Source: Clavibacter nebraskensis NCPPB 2581 (GTDB taxonomy: Bacteria > Actinomycetota > Actinomycetes > Actinomycetales > Microbacteriaceae). Taken from it: a stretch of DNA of 64,000 nt. The position numbers and the translations under genes are program-made. The first letter of the stretch is position 1. Every line of letters starts with the position of its first letter. Below are positions 43,618-51,509 of the stretch, in pieces. The notes below the pieces were generated by a model. The model made no database searches. It was not told where the DNA came from and saw only the letters and a program-made list of their open reading frames with translations. The stretch spans positions 2,480,001 to 2,544,000 of the forward strand of contig NC_020891.1 of NCBI RefSeq assembly GCF_000355695.1. The letters run 5' to 3'.

Positions 43618-43623
43618 ATCCTA
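43618..43623 (-). promoter_or_regulatory. -10 element TAGGAT overlapping the upstream stop codon
   Basis: Minus-strand box six bases before the GTG at 43611. Its TAG is the stop codon of the methyltransferase gene (43621-43623). Confidence 0.5.
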
Positions 43624-45240
43624 GGCGTCGCGCCCTGGGCGGTCGGCGTGGGCGTCACCGGTCGTCGCGCCCGGCAGCAGGAGGAAGCCGTCGGCCACGA
43701 GCGCGCGGATCCGCGGCAGCAGCTCGGCGCGCAGGGCGTCGGCGTCCACCGCGGTGAGCTGCGCGACGGCGTCGACGATGGCGCCCACCGCCAGCTCGCC
43801 GTCGCACGCACCGACGAGCGCCGCGAGGCCCGTGTCGAGCGGCACCTCGCGGCCGAAGCCCGCGCCCTGGCGGAGCGTCATGACCGTGGGATCCTCGGCC
43901 CCCGGCCAGTAGTGCCGTTCCTCCGTGACGTCGCCGGCCACGACGAGCGCGAGCCCGGCGAGCGCCCGGTCGTCGACGCCGGCGAGGGAGTCGTGCGCGG
44001 CGAGGGAGGCCTGGAGGTGGTCGCCGAGGCCGGTCGGGTTGTGGCCGAGGCCGCCGTGCAGCCGCTCGATGCGGCGGAGCCTCGGCGTCCCCGCGGCCGG
44101 CCGGCGGAGGGTGAGGTAGCCGAATCCGACCCCGTCGACCCCGCGCGCGGCGAAGTCGTCGAGCCAGGCGCCCATGAGCGCCTCCGACTCGGGGGTGCCG
44201 GCGCGGGTGCCGCCGTCGCGGATCCACGTCTCGGCGTACAGCGCCGCGTCCTGCACCTCGCGCTCGACGATCCACGCGTCGAGTCCGGATCCGGTGCGCG
44301 CGGCCGCCCGGTCGAGCCAGCCTGCGACGCGCTCGAGGCCGGGCTCCCCGGCGCGGTGCTCCCAGTTGCCGAGGAGCTGCGCGACGCCGCCGGGCGTCAG
44401 GTGGTCGGCGAGGTCGGCGACGACGCCCTCCACGAGCGCGTCGCCGACGAGGCCCGCGTCCCGGTACTCGTAGGCCGGCACGCCCTCCGCGCGCGGGGTG
44501 ATCACGAAGGGCGGGTTCGAGACGATGTGGTCGAACCGCTCCCCCGCGACGGGCTCGAACAGGCTGCCGAGCCGGAGCTCGATGGTCGTGATCCCGTTGA
44601 GGGCCGCGTTGAGCGCCGCGAACGCGAGGGCCCGCGCGGAGATGTCGGTCGCGACGACGCGGTCGGCGTGCCGGGACGCGTGCAGAGCCTGGATCCCGCA
44701 GCCCGTCCCGAGGTCGAGCGCGCTGGAGACGGGCGTGGAGATCATGAGGCCGCTGAGAGTGGCGGACGCGCCGCCGACGCCGAGTACGTGGTCCTCGTCG
44801 AGGGCGCCGCCGGTGGCGAGCTCGCCGAGGTCGGACGCGATCCACCACTCGCCGACGCCGTGCGCGTCGATGAAGCCGTAGGGGCGGAGGTCGAGCGCGG
44901 GTCGCACGCGGTCGCCGTCGACCTCGACCAGGCCGAGGCGCCGGGCGCCGTCGATGCCGAGCGACGGCAGCGCGACCCCGAGGTCGGCGATGTCGACGGG
45001 TTCGCCGAGCACGAACAGGGCCGCGAGCACGGCGGCCGCGGGGAGCCCGTCGGCGGTGCGGGCTGCCTCCACAGCGCGGCGGGCCGGGATCCGGTTCCCG
45101 CGGTGCAGCGCCTGCCCGGCCGCGTCGCCCCACACATGGAGCGCCGACGCGAGGGTGAAGGGCGCCGCCTCGAGGTCGGCGCGCAGCGCACGCACCTCGG
45201 GGGTCTGCGGCGTGACGGTCGGGATGTCGGGGTGCAGCAT
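43621..45240 (-). CDS. Class I SAM-dependent methyltransferase with N- and C-terminal extra domains
   Basis: A 539-residue protein. The central methyltransferase-small domain (about 165-310) has the SAM motif LDLGTGCGIQALHAS, ATDISARALAFAALNAALN, and the N6-adenine/glutamine-type motif IV HIVSNPPFVI. The N-terminal 150 residues match the DUF7059 region of actinobacterial relatives, and the C-terminal 180 residues resemble a winged-helix-rich extension. NPPF-type enzymes methylate rRNA/DNA adenine or guanine, or glutamine. An rRNA target is plausible but not shown. Leaderless start, TAAGAT six bases upstream. Confidence 0.82.
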   Translation of the reverse strand: MLHPDIPTVTPQTPEVRALRADLEAAPFTLASALHVWGDAAGQALHRGNRIPARRAVEAARTADGLPAAAVLAALFVLGEPVDIADLGVALPSLGIDGARRLGLVEVDGDRVRPALDLRPYGFIDAHGVGEWWIASDLGELATGGALDEDHVLGVGGASATLSGLMISTPVSSALDLGTGCGIQALHASRHADRVVATDISARALAFAALNAALNGITTIELRLGSLFEPVAGERFDHIVSNPPFVITPRAEGVPAYEYRDAGLVGDALVEGVVADLADHLTPGGVAQLLGNWEHRAGEPGLERVAGWLDRAAARTGSGLDAWIVEREVQDAALYAETWIRDGGTRAGTPESEALMGAWLDDFAARGVDGVGFGYLTLRRPAAGTPRLRRIERLHGGLGHNPTGLGDHLQASLAAHDSLAGVDDRALAGLALVVAGDVTEERHYWPGAEDPTVMTLRQGAGFGREVPLDTGLAALVGACDGELAVGAIVDAVAQLTAVDADALRAELLPRIRALVADGFLLLPGATTGDAHADRPGRDA

Positions 45241-45246
45241 TGCTCG

Positions 45247-45252
45247 ATCTTA
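45247..45252 (-). promoter_or_regulatory. -10 element TAAGAT (leaderless)
   Basis: Minus-strand box six bases before the ATG at 45240. Confidence 0.55.
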
Positions 45253-45338
45253 ACCGCGACCCCACGAGGAAGCGGCGCCGGCCACCGAGCGGGATGCGCT
45301 CGACGGCCGACGCCGCGGATGATGGGCGGGAGCCCTGG

Positions 45339-46973
45339 TCAGTTACTGGTGAATGTGAGCACGGGGTTGCTCGGAGCCTGAGTTCCCGCGACGTTCAGAC
45401 CGACGTGCATGGTCTGTCCGGCCGGGATCTTGGCGGCCCAGCCATCACCGGTGCACGTGATGCGGCTCGACGCCACGGTGCACTTCATGCCCCAGCTGTT
45501 CGTGACAGCCGTGATTCCGGGGCTGTCCCAGGAGACCGTCCAACTCGACACCGCGGACTTCGCAGTGATGACGAGCTCAGACGTGTAGCCCGTGGGCCAC
45601 GATCCGTCCAGCTTGTAGGTGGCGGTCGCTGAGCCCGACGGCTGCGGCTCCGGCTGCGGCTGCGGCTGCGGCTGCGGCTCCGGCTGCGGCTGCGGCTGCG
45701 GCTGCGGCTGAGGCTGCGGCTGCGGCTCCGGCTGCGGCTCCGGCTGCGGCTGCGGCTGCGGCTGCGGCTCCGGCTGCGGCTCCGGCTGAGGCTGCGACGA
45801 GGACGACGGGTTCTGCGGGTGGAGGATCGGCGCCAGCGCGTCGAGCTTGGCCTGCTCCGGGGTCACCCAGTCGGACTTCAGCAGTCCGCCGGTGTTGTTG
45901 CTGTCCGGGTTGAACGACCAGTAGGCCGAGCTGATGCCGGTGGTCTTGAGGTAGTTCACCAGAGTGGACAGCCACTGCTTGTCGCTCGTGGTCTGGAGCT
46001 GGGTGCCGAACTCACCGAGCAGGACGGGAGCGGTGTTCTTCTTCGCCAGGTAACCCCAATGCGCGTCCCACACACCCGGGAGGTTGTTGGGGTAGTCGGG
46101 CGCGTTGAACCACGACTGCCCGTAGATGGTCGACGGATAGTCGTGCGGCGAGTAGACGACCCGGTTGGGCACGCTCAGCGCGACGGGCTTGTCGCCGGCG
46201 TCACCGAGCCCGCCGCCCCACCAGGTACCGGACTTGCTGTCCCTGTCGGTGCCCTCGACGATGACCAGCAGCTTCGGGTTGACGGATAGCACCGCGTTGC
46301 CGCCGCGCTCGGCGGCCAGGCGCCAGTCCGTCGCCGTGTTGCCATCACCCCAGGTGGCGGATCCGTGGGGCTCGTTGTGCAGGTCGACGCCGATGACCGT
46401 GGGGTCGTCCTTGTAGCGGTTCGCGAGCATCTTCCAGTCGGAGATCCACTGCGATTCGGGAAGGCTACCGGAGTACCAGAGCTCGGTCTGGCCGTTGGTG
46501 TCCGGACGGTGCTGGTCGAGGAACACGTTCAGGCCGTTGGCCTTCGCCGACGCGATGGCGCGGTCCATCATCGTCAGCGGGGACACGCCCTTGAGATCCG
46601 GATTGGCGGAGGTCCCCCAGTCCGCCACGCTGGCGGTCCGGAGGCACTCGTTCGCGTACGGAAGGCGCACCGTCGTGAAGCCCAAGTCGTGCAGGTGCTT
46701 CATGCCACTGTCGAGAGTGATCTTGTCGAGCCCGTGGAGCACGCAGCCGGACGACTCCAGACCGAACCAGTTGGCACCGCGGATGGTGTACGTGGCACCG
46801 GCGGAGTTGACGATCTTGCCGCCATCGGTGTGGAGCCACCCCGAGGCGGTCGTGGACGCGGAGCTTCCCTGATCTGCTGCGGAGGCCGCGCCTGCCGATG
46901 CTCCCGCCGTCGCGATCGCGACGGGGAGGAGCAGTCCGAGCATGAGGGAGGTGAGGGGTCTTCGTATATTCAT
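45339..46973 (-). CDS. Secreted endoglucanase: GH5 domain, PQ/PE linker, CBM2
   Basis: A 544-residue secreted cellulase. Signal peptide is about 1-32. The GH5 catalytic domain (45-385) has acid/base E201 in DLHNEPHG and nucleophile E321 in LLGEFGT, plus RLPYANECLR. A linker of about 50 residues made almost only of PQPQ/PQPE repeats follows, then a C-terminal CBM2-like cellulose-binding module (about 445-544) with the ends Cys-rich as usual. It cuts beta-1,4-glucan in plant cell walls. Clavibacter CelA/CelB have similar GH5-CBM2 architecture. The gene is visibly less G+C-rich than its neighbours and lies 120 bases from tRNA-Ala, both hints of acquisition. Confidence 0.93.
   Translation of the reverse strand: MNIRRPLTSLMLGLLLPVAIATAGASAGAASAADQGSSASTTASGWLHTDGGKIVNSAGATYTIRGANWFGLESSGCVLHGLDKITLDSGMKHLHDLGFTTVRLPYANECLRTASVADWGTSANPDLKGVSPLTMMDRAIASAKANGLNVFLDQHRPDTNGQTELWYSGSLPESQWISDWKMLANRYKDDPTVIGVDLHNEPHGSATWGDGNTATDWRLAAERGGNAVLSVNPKLLVIVEGTDRDSKSGTWWGGGLGDAGDKPVALSVPNRVVYSPHDYPSTIYGQSWFNAPDYPNNLPGVWDAHWGYLAKKNTAPVLLGEFGTQLQTTSDKQWLSTLVNYLKTTGISSAYWSFNPDSNNTGGLLKSDWVTPEQAKLDALAPILHPQNPSSSSQPQPEPQPEPQPQPQPQPEPQPEPQPQPQPQPQPQPQPEPQPQPQPQPEPQPSGSATATYKLDGSWPTGYTSELVITAKSAVSSWTVSWDSPGITAVTNSWGMKCTVASSRITCTGDGWAAKIPAGQTMHVGLNVAGTQAPSNPVLTFTSN
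45640..45797 (-). repeat. Hexanucleotide tandem repeat encoding the cellulase linker
   Basis: About 26 imperfect copies of GGCTGC/GGCTCC (plus strand), encoding Pro-Gln and Pro-Glu dipeptides. In-frame copy-number changes would alter the linker length. Confidence 0.8.
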
Positions 46974-46988
46974 GGTGCCGCAGCATAA

Positions 46989-46994
46989 AGATTA
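46989..46994 (-). promoter_or_regulatory. -10 element TAATCT for the cellulase gene
   Basis: Minus-strand TANNNT box 15 bases before the ATG at 46973, implying a leader of roughly 8 bases and no Shine-Dalgarno. Confidence 0.4.
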
Positions 46995-47064
46995 CGCGGG
47001 ACTGGATCTGCGCCACATTCCACACCCCATCATCCGTGCCGCGCACGGACGGACTTCGCACAGA

Positions 47065-47088
47065 CAAAAACCCCGCCGGAGCGGGGTT
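47065..47088 (-). terminator. Rho-independent terminator after tRNA-Ala
   Basis: Stem AACCCCGC / GCGGGGTT (47069-47076, 47081-47088) with loop CGGA, followed on the minus strand by a run of T. The only classical U-tract terminator I see in the window. Confidence 0.8.
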
Positions 47089-47092
47089 CTTG

Positions 47093-47165
47093 TGGACCTA
47101 AGGAGATTCGAACTCCTGACCTCCTCGATGCGAACGAGGCGCGCTACCAACTGCGCCATAGGCCC
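47093..47165 (-). tRNA. tRNA-Ala (anticodon CGC)
   Basis: A 73-base tRNA. Acceptor GGGCCTA pairs with TAGGTCC (one G-T pair). The anticodon stem CCTCG/CGAGG encloses loop TTCGCAT with anticodon CGC, reading GCG codons. The T-loop is TTCGAAT. The CCA end is not encoded. Promoter box TAGTCT lies 13 bases upstream and a terminator follows. Confidence 0.93.
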
Positions 47166-47178
47166 TGACAACTCCACG

Positions 47179-47184
47179 AGACTA
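47179..47184 (-). promoter_or_regulatory. -10 element TAGTCT for tRNA-Ala
   Basis: Minus-strand TANNNT box 13 bases before the tRNA 5' end. Confidence 0.45.
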
Positions 47185-47232
47185 CCACGTCACGCGGAGC
47201 CCTCCGAACCGCCGGGGTGGCGGTGGATCCGG

Positions 47233-48192
47233 CTAGCCGACCGCTCGACGGCGACGCAGCACCTCGTCGAGGTCGCCCATGCCGGGCTCGGCGTCGTCGA
47301 CGATGCCCATGCGGGAGAAGCGGCTGACGGGAGCGGTGCGCGCGGCGGGCGCAGCAGGAGCGGCGGACGCGGCCGCCTCCTCCTCGGCGGACAGGCGCGC
47401 GACCTCGGGCTCGAGGTGGGCGCGTCGCAGGGTCTCCTCCGACGCGGCGGCGGCGCGGCGCATCTCCTCGACGGGCGAGAGCGGCGTGCGGGGCGCGCTG
47501 CCGGCGCCGGGACGTGGACCGGGCGCCTGCGAGCGCGAGAGGTAGAGCGGCTTCGGCACGGGCACCGGCGTCCAGGACTCGCCCTCCTCGCGCCCGGCGA
47601 CGGGCGCGACGGGCTGCTCGGCGGACTCGTGGAAGTCGGTGAAGCCCGTCTGCGGACGCGGCCGGGCCTCGGGCGCCTGGAGTCGGCGGGCGGCGGCGAC
47701 CTGCGACATGCGCTGCAGGATGGCGAGCGAGCCCATGGTGGCGAGGGACGAGATCACGAGCAGCGTCCACGCGCCGGCACCGGCGACCTGGGCGATGCCG
47801 GCGATCACGCCCACGAGGGCGAGCGCGAGGATGGCGGTGGCGGCGAGCCGGCTGCGGCGGAGGCGCGTGGCGGCGGAGGGCGACGTTGCGGACACGGGGG
47901 CCACTTTCGGTAGGGCGCGCTGGGCGGCGGCGTCTCGCGCACGCGCGGCGGCTTCGGCTTCTTCTGCGGCCCGGCGGAGGGCGCGCTGCTGCTCGACGAC
48001 GCTGCGGGCGTTGGTCTCCGCGCGCACCGCGTCGGGGACCTCGGCCGTCTCGGCCAGGATCCGCAGGGTCTGCTGGAGGCGCACGGCGTTGCGCTCGGTC
48101 GCCATGTACTGGCGCCGGTGCAGCCACGTGGGCAGCAGGTAGGCGAGCCAGAGCACCGCGGAGAGCGCGATGATGATGCCGCCGGATTGCAT
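47233..48192 (-). CDS. SepX/GlpR-like actinobacterial division-associated membrane protein
   Basis: A 319-residue protein. One N-terminal helix (residues 4-24, GGIIIALSAVLWLAYLLPTWL) is followed by a cytoplasmic coiled, Ala/Glu/Arg-rich region (30-105), a hydrophobic hairpin (about 115-160) and a disordered Pro/Ala-rich tail ending GDLDEVLRRRRAVG. Topology and position next to rimJ and galU match the actinobacterial SepX (Streptomyces) / GlpR (Corynebacterium) protein that partners with SepF and, in corynebacteria, the gephyrin-like Glp. No enzymatic motif. Start is leaderless with TAGCCT six bases upstream. Identity rests mainly on topology and synteny. Confidence 0.7.
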   Translation of the reverse strand: MQSGGIIIALSAVLWLAYLLPTWLHRRQYMATERNAVRLQQTLRILAETAEVPDAVRAETNARSVVEQQRALRRAAEEAEAAARARDAAAQRALPKVAPVSATSPSAATRLRRSRLAATAILALALVGVIAGIAQVAGAGAWTLLVISSLATMGSLAILQRMSQVAAARRLQAPEARPRPQTGFTDFHESAEQPVAPVAGREEGESWTPVPVPKPLYLSRSQAPGPRPGAGSAPRTPLSPVEEMRRAAAASEETLRRAHLEPEVARLSAEEEAAASAAPAAPAARTAPVSRFSRMGIVDDAEPGMGDLDEVLRRRRAVG

Positions 48193-48198
48193 GTCCCG

Positions 48199-48204
48199 AG
48201 GCTA
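48199..48204 (-). promoter_or_regulatory. -10 element TAGCCT (leaderless)
   Basis: Minus-strand box six bases before the ATG at 48192. Confidence 0.5.
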
Positions 48205-48289
48205 GGAGGTCCGGCGGGCGCGACGCGGGAAGCGCGCCGCGTGTCCATGGCGACACCGGCGCATCCGCAGGTCCGCGGACGCGCGGAGG

Positions 48290-48958
48290 TCAGATCCGGC
48301 GCTGCACGGTCAGCGGCACGGCGGCCGCCTCGACGTCCGCGTCGGGGACGCGCGACCACTCGGGGTCCACGCCGCCCTCCTTCCAGCGCGCGAGCACGCT
48401 GGTGGACAGCTCCTCGACCACGAGGCCGAAGCAGAAGTGGTCGCGCCAGTCGCCGTTGATGTGGATGTAGCGACGACGCAGCCCCTCGTAGCGGAAGCCG
48501 AGCTTCTGCACGACGCGGAGGCTGGGCGCGTTCTCCGGGCGGATGCAGATCTCCATCCGGTGCAGCCCGAGCGTGGTGAAGCAGTAGTCGGTCGCGAGCG
48601 CGACGGCCGTGGGCGTGATGTTCCGCCCGGCGAACTCCTGGCCGACCCAGTAGCCGATGGTCGCGCTCGAGAGCGAGCCGTACGCGATGGACGACACGTT
48701 GAGCTGGCCGGCGAACTCGTCGTCGAAGTCGATGACGAGCGGTACACCGAGGCCGGCGCGGGCGTTGGCCTGCAGCGACCGGATGCTCGCGCGCGTGTCG
48801 AACGCCATCGGCGCGTAGGGGCTCGTGGCCTCCCACTTGCGGAGCCAGGAGCGGTTGTCGAGCAGCGAGCGCTCGAGGGCCCGCGAGTCGCGGAGCCGGA
48901 TGGGCCGGACGGAGATGCGCCCGTCCCGCATGGTGGGTACGGTCTGCGGCACGTCCAT
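48290..48958 (-). CDS. rimJ: RimJ/RimL-type GNAT acetyltransferase
   Basis: A 222-residue GNAT enzyme of the ribosomal-protein-alanine acetyltransferase class. It starts RISVRPIRLRDSRALERSLLDNRSWLRKWEAT and has the acetyl-CoA segments IGYWVGQEFAGRNITPTAVALATDYCF and NAPSLRVVQKLGFRYEGLRRRYIHINGDWRDH. In other actinobacteria the same gene sits beside galU and sepX/glpR, with glp (moeA-like) between it and galU. Here only 57 bases separate it from galU, so that gene is absent. The protein target is unknown. Confidence 0.88.
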   Translation of the reverse strand: MDVPQTVPTMRDGRISVRPIRLRDSRALERSLLDNRSWLRKWEATSPYAPMAFDTRASIRSLQANARAGLGVPLVIDFDDEFAGQLNVSSIAYGSLSSATIGYWVGQEFAGRNITPTAVALATDYCFTTLGLHRMEICIRPENAPSLRVVQKLGFRYEGLRRRYIHINGDWRDHFCFGLVVEELSTSVLARWKEGGVDPEWSRVPDADVEAAAVPLTVQRRI

Positions 48959-49015
48959 GAGCCTAGGCCTCAGCGCGGGCGCCGGTGCGCCCCGGCCCCG
49001 CGCCGCGGATCCGGA

Positions 49016-49912
49016 TCAGCGCTCGAGCGTCTTGACGAACTCGGGCAGCCACTCGCGCAGGCCCTCGCCGAGGTCCTCGTGGTCGACGCCGAGCTGGACG
49101 ATGGCCTTCAGGTAGTCGAGCCGGTCGCCCGTGTCGTAGCGGCGGCCGCGGAAGACGACGCCGTACACGCCGCCCGTCCACTCGGGTGCGGCGGCCATCT
49201 TCTCGAGCGCGTCGGTGAGCTGGATCTCGCCGCCCTTGCCGGGCTCCGTCTTGTGCAGCACGTCGAAGACCTCGGGGCGCAGCACGTAGCGGCCGATGAT
49301 CGCGAGGTTGGAGGGCGCGGTGCCGGCGGCGGGCTTCTCGACCATGCCGGTGATGCGCACGACGTCGTCGTCGTCGGTCTCCTCGACCGTGGCGACGCCG
49401 TAGAGGTGCGTCTGCGAGGGATCCACCTCGAGGAGCGCGACGACCGAGCAGCCGCGCTGGAGCTGGACCTCGATCATGCGGGAGAGGAGCACGTCGCGCT
49501 TGTCGATGATGTCGTCGCCGAGGAGCACGGCGAACGGCTCGCGGCCCACGTGCATCTCGGCGCGGAGCACCGCGTGGCCGAGGCCCTTGGGGTCGCCCTG
49601 GCGGACGTAGTGCATGTCGGCGAGGTCGGTGGACTCGTTGACCTTGCGGAGCTTCGCGTCGTCGCCCTTGAGCTGGAGGGTGGCCTCGAGCTCGGCGTTG
49701 CGGTCGAAGTGGTTCTCGAGGGCGGTCTTGTTGCGGCCCGTGATCATGAGGACGTCGTGCAGTCCCGCGCCCACGGCCTCCTCCACCACGTACTGGATGG
49801 CCGGGCGGTCGACGACCGGCAGCATCTCCTTCGGCATCGCCTTCGTCGCGGGCAGGAATCGTGTTCCGAGTCCCGCGGCGGGGATGACGGCCTTGGTGAT
49901 GTGGGTGACCAT
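49016..49912 (-). CDS. galU: UTP-glucose-1-phosphate uridylyltransferase
   Basis: A 298-residue enzyme making UDP-glucose for cell-envelope glycans. Landmarks are KAVIPAAGLGTRFLPATKAMPKEMLPVVDRPAIQYVVEEA at the N-terminus, PKGLGHAVLRAE, FAVLLGDDIID and the C-terminal VYGVVFRGRRYDTGDRLDYLKA. The length is normal. It is transcribed divergently from the folate cyclo-ligase gene; the 40-base gap holds both -10 boxes (TACGCT here, seven bases before the ATG). Confidence 0.95.
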   Translation of the reverse strand: MVTHITKAVIPAAGLGTRFLPATKAMPKEMLPVVDRPAIQYVVEEAVGAGLHDVLMITGRNKTALENHFDRNAELEATLQLKGDDAKLRKVNESTDLADMHYVRQGDPKGLGHAVLRAEMHVGREPFAVLLGDDIIDKRDVLLSRMIEVQLQRGCSVVALLEVDPSQTHLYGVATVEETDDDDVVRITGMVEKPAAGTAPSNLAIIGRYVLRPEVFDVLHKTEPGKGGEIQLTDALEKMAAAPEWTGGVYGVVFRGRRYDTGDRLDYLKAIVQLGVDHEDLGEGLREWLPEFVKTLER

Positions 49913-49919
49913 GCGATCG

Positions 49920-49925
49920 AGCGTA
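49920..49925 (-). promoter_or_regulatory. -10 element TACGCT for galU (leaderless)
   Basis: Minus-strand box seven bases before the ATG at 49912, in a 40-base divergent promoter. Confidence 0.5.
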
Positions 49926-49940
49926 GCGGGCGAACATACC

Positions 49941-49946
49941 TAGACT
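49941..49946 (+). promoter_or_regulatory. -10 element TAGACT (leaderless)
   Basis: Box six bases before the ATG at 49953; faces the galU promoter. Confidence 0.55.
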
Positions 49947-49952
49947 CGACCC

Positions 49953-50528
49953 ATGCCGAGCGATATCGGGAACGAGAAGAGGGCCCTGCGTGCCCAACTG
50001 CGGGAGCGTCGTCGGCAGATGACGTCGACCGAGCGCGACGAGGCCGCGCACGGTCTGACCAGCCGGTTGACCGAGCTCGTGGCGAACCACGACGCGAGCC
50101 GGGTGGCCTGCTACCTCTCCACGGTCGACGAGCCCACCACGCGCCCGTTCCTCCAGTGGCTGCACGCGAACGACCGGCAGGTGCTCCTGCCCGTGTCGCG
50201 CAACGACGGCCTGCTCGACTGGGTCGTGAGCGACGGCACCGAGACCGAGGGCCTGTTCGGCCTGCCGGAGCCGGTGGGCGAGCTGCTCGGGCCGATCGCC
50301 ATCAACGACGTCGACCTCATCGTCGTGCCCGCCGCCGCGGTCGACCAGGGCGGGATGCGCATGGGCTGGGGGCGCGGTTACTTCGACAAGACCCTCGGAT
50401 CCATGGAGGCCTGCCCCCCGGTCTACGCTGTGGTGTTCGACGCCGAGTTCGTCGACGAGCTCCCGCGGGAGAAGCACGACATGCCGGTCGACGGCATCGT
50501 GACCCCGACCCTCATCCACTCTTTCTAG
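49953..50528 (+). CDS. 5-formyltetrahydrofolate cyclo-ligase
   Basis: A 191-residue enzyme converting 5-formyl-THF to 5,10-methenyl-THF with ATP. It begins with the basic helix NEKRALRAQLRERRRQM. It ends with the family signature VPAAAVDQGGMRMGWGRGYFDKTLG (nucleotide and folate site), followed by VVFDAEFVDELPREKHDMPVDGIVTP. Length is normal. First gene of a run with fmdB and mscL. Confidence 0.93.
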   Translation: MPSDIGNEKRALRAQLRERRRQMTSTERDEAAHGLTSRLTELVANHDASRVACYLSTVDEPTTRPFLQWLHANDRQVLLPVSRNDGLLDWVVSDGTETEGLFGLPEPVGELLGPIAINDVDLIVVPAAAVDQGGMRMGWGRGYFDKTLGSMEACPPVYAVVFDAEFVDELPREKHDMPVDGIVTPTLIHSF

Positions 50529-50534
50529 GGACCC

Positions 50535-50918
50535 ATGCCCACGTACTCCTACCGCTGCACGGTGTGCGGCAACGCCTTCGACATCGTCCAGGCGTTCACC
50601 GACGACTCCCTCACCGAATGCCCCGTGTGCGGCGGCAAGCTCCGCAAGCTGTTCGCGGCGGTCGGCGTGAGCTTCACGGGCAGCGGCTTCTACCGCAACG
50701 ACTCGCGCACCGAGGACGCGGCCAGGCGGTCGCGGTCGTCGTCGGGGGCGTCGAAGTCGTCCGGATCGGGGGCGTCGGACTCTTCGTCTTCCGGATCATC
50801 GGACTCCTCCGCGGCGTCCGGATCCGGCACCGTCGGCCAGGGCTCCGGTACCGTGACCCCCAGCACCCCCTCCGGTCCCGCGTCCTCGGGCTCCGGCTCG
50901 TCCTCGCCGTCCACCTGA
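50535..50918 (+). CDS. FmdB-family zinc-ribbon protein
   Basis: A 127-residue protein. The N-terminal zinc ribbon has two CxxC knuckles (YRCTVCGNAFD, CPVCGGKLRKLF) and the FmdB-specific GVSFTGSGFYRND motif at about 45-60. A Ser/Gly/Thr-rich disordered tail follows. The role is unknown; it is annotated as a putative regulator from the formamidase operon of Methylophilus. Six bases separate it from the cyclo-ligase gene stop. Confidence 0.9.
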   Translation: MPTYSYRCTVCGNAFDIVQAFTDDSLTECPVCGGKLRKLFAAVGVSFTGSGFYRNDSRTEDAARRSRSSSGASKSSGSGASDSSSSGSSDSSAASGSGTVGQGSGTVTPSTPSGPASSGSGSSSPST

Positions 50919-50946
50919 TCGGACGGCCCGCCAGACAGGAGAACCC

Positions 50947-51429
50947 GTGAAGGGCTTCAAGGAGTTCATCCTCCGCGGCAACGTCATCGACCTCGCGGTC
51001 GCTGTCGTCATCGGCGCCGCATTCACCGCGATCGTGACGGCCATCGTCACGAACGTCTTCAACCCGCTGATCGGCGCGCTGTTCAACGCCTCGACGCTCA
51101 ACGAGGCGTTCACGGTCGACATCCCCACCGCGACCGGCAAGCCCGCGACGCTGCTGTTCGGCGCGGTGCTTGCGGCGCTGATCAACTTCCTCATCGTCGC
51201 CGCGGTCGTCTACTTCGCGCTCGTGCTGCCGGTGAACCACCTCAAGAAGGTCGCGTTCGCCAAGCAGAAGGCCGCGGAGGAGGCGACGCCGAAGGACGTG
51301 CCGCCGACCGAGACCGAGCTGCTCATCGAGATCCGCGACCTGCTCGCCGGGCGGCCGTCGCCCGAGGGCGCGCACACCGTCGCGTCGTCCACGGGCCAGC
51401 ACGTGGCCGAGCCCGGGACGCCCGCCTAG
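50947..51429 (+). CDS. mscL: Large-conductance mechanosensitive channel
   Basis: A 160-residue MscL from a GTG at 50947, with an AGGAG nearby upstream. The start KGFKEFILRGNVIDLAVAVVIGAAFTAIV (N-terminal helix plus TM1) is diagnostic. TM2 is ATLLFGAVLAALINFLIVAAVVYFAL, followed by the cytoplasmic bundle TETELLIEIRDLLA. The C-terminal 30 residues are extra and disordered. It releases solutes on osmotic downshock. Confidence 0.95.
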   Translation: MKGFKEFILRGNVIDLAVAVVIGAAFTAIVTAIVTNVFNPLIGALFNASTLNEAFTVDIPTATGKPATLLFGAVLAALINFLIVAAVVYFALVLPVNHLKKVAFAKQKAAEEATPKDVPPTETELLIEIRDLLAGRPSPEGAHTVASSTGQHVAEPGTPA

Positions 51430-51446
51430 CGCGGATCCGCACGACC

Positions 51447-51509
51447 CGACCGCCTCCGGCGTCGACCCGTCAGCCCCAGTGGGGCGGGCGATCGAGCCGG
51501 AGGCGGTCG
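51447..51509. terminator. Possible bidirectional terminator (long-loop stem)
   Basis: A perfect 14-bp inverted repeat, arms 51447-51460 and 51496-51509, with a 35-base loop, between convergent mscL and the small gene at 51470. The right arm lies inside the 3' end of the latter. Confidence 0.35.

Noticed and set aside
45640-45797. Repeated GGCTGC/GGCTCC units as a possible CRISPR or regulatory repeat
   Set aside because: Units are contiguous, in frame and encode the PQ/PE linker of the cellulase; there are no spacers.
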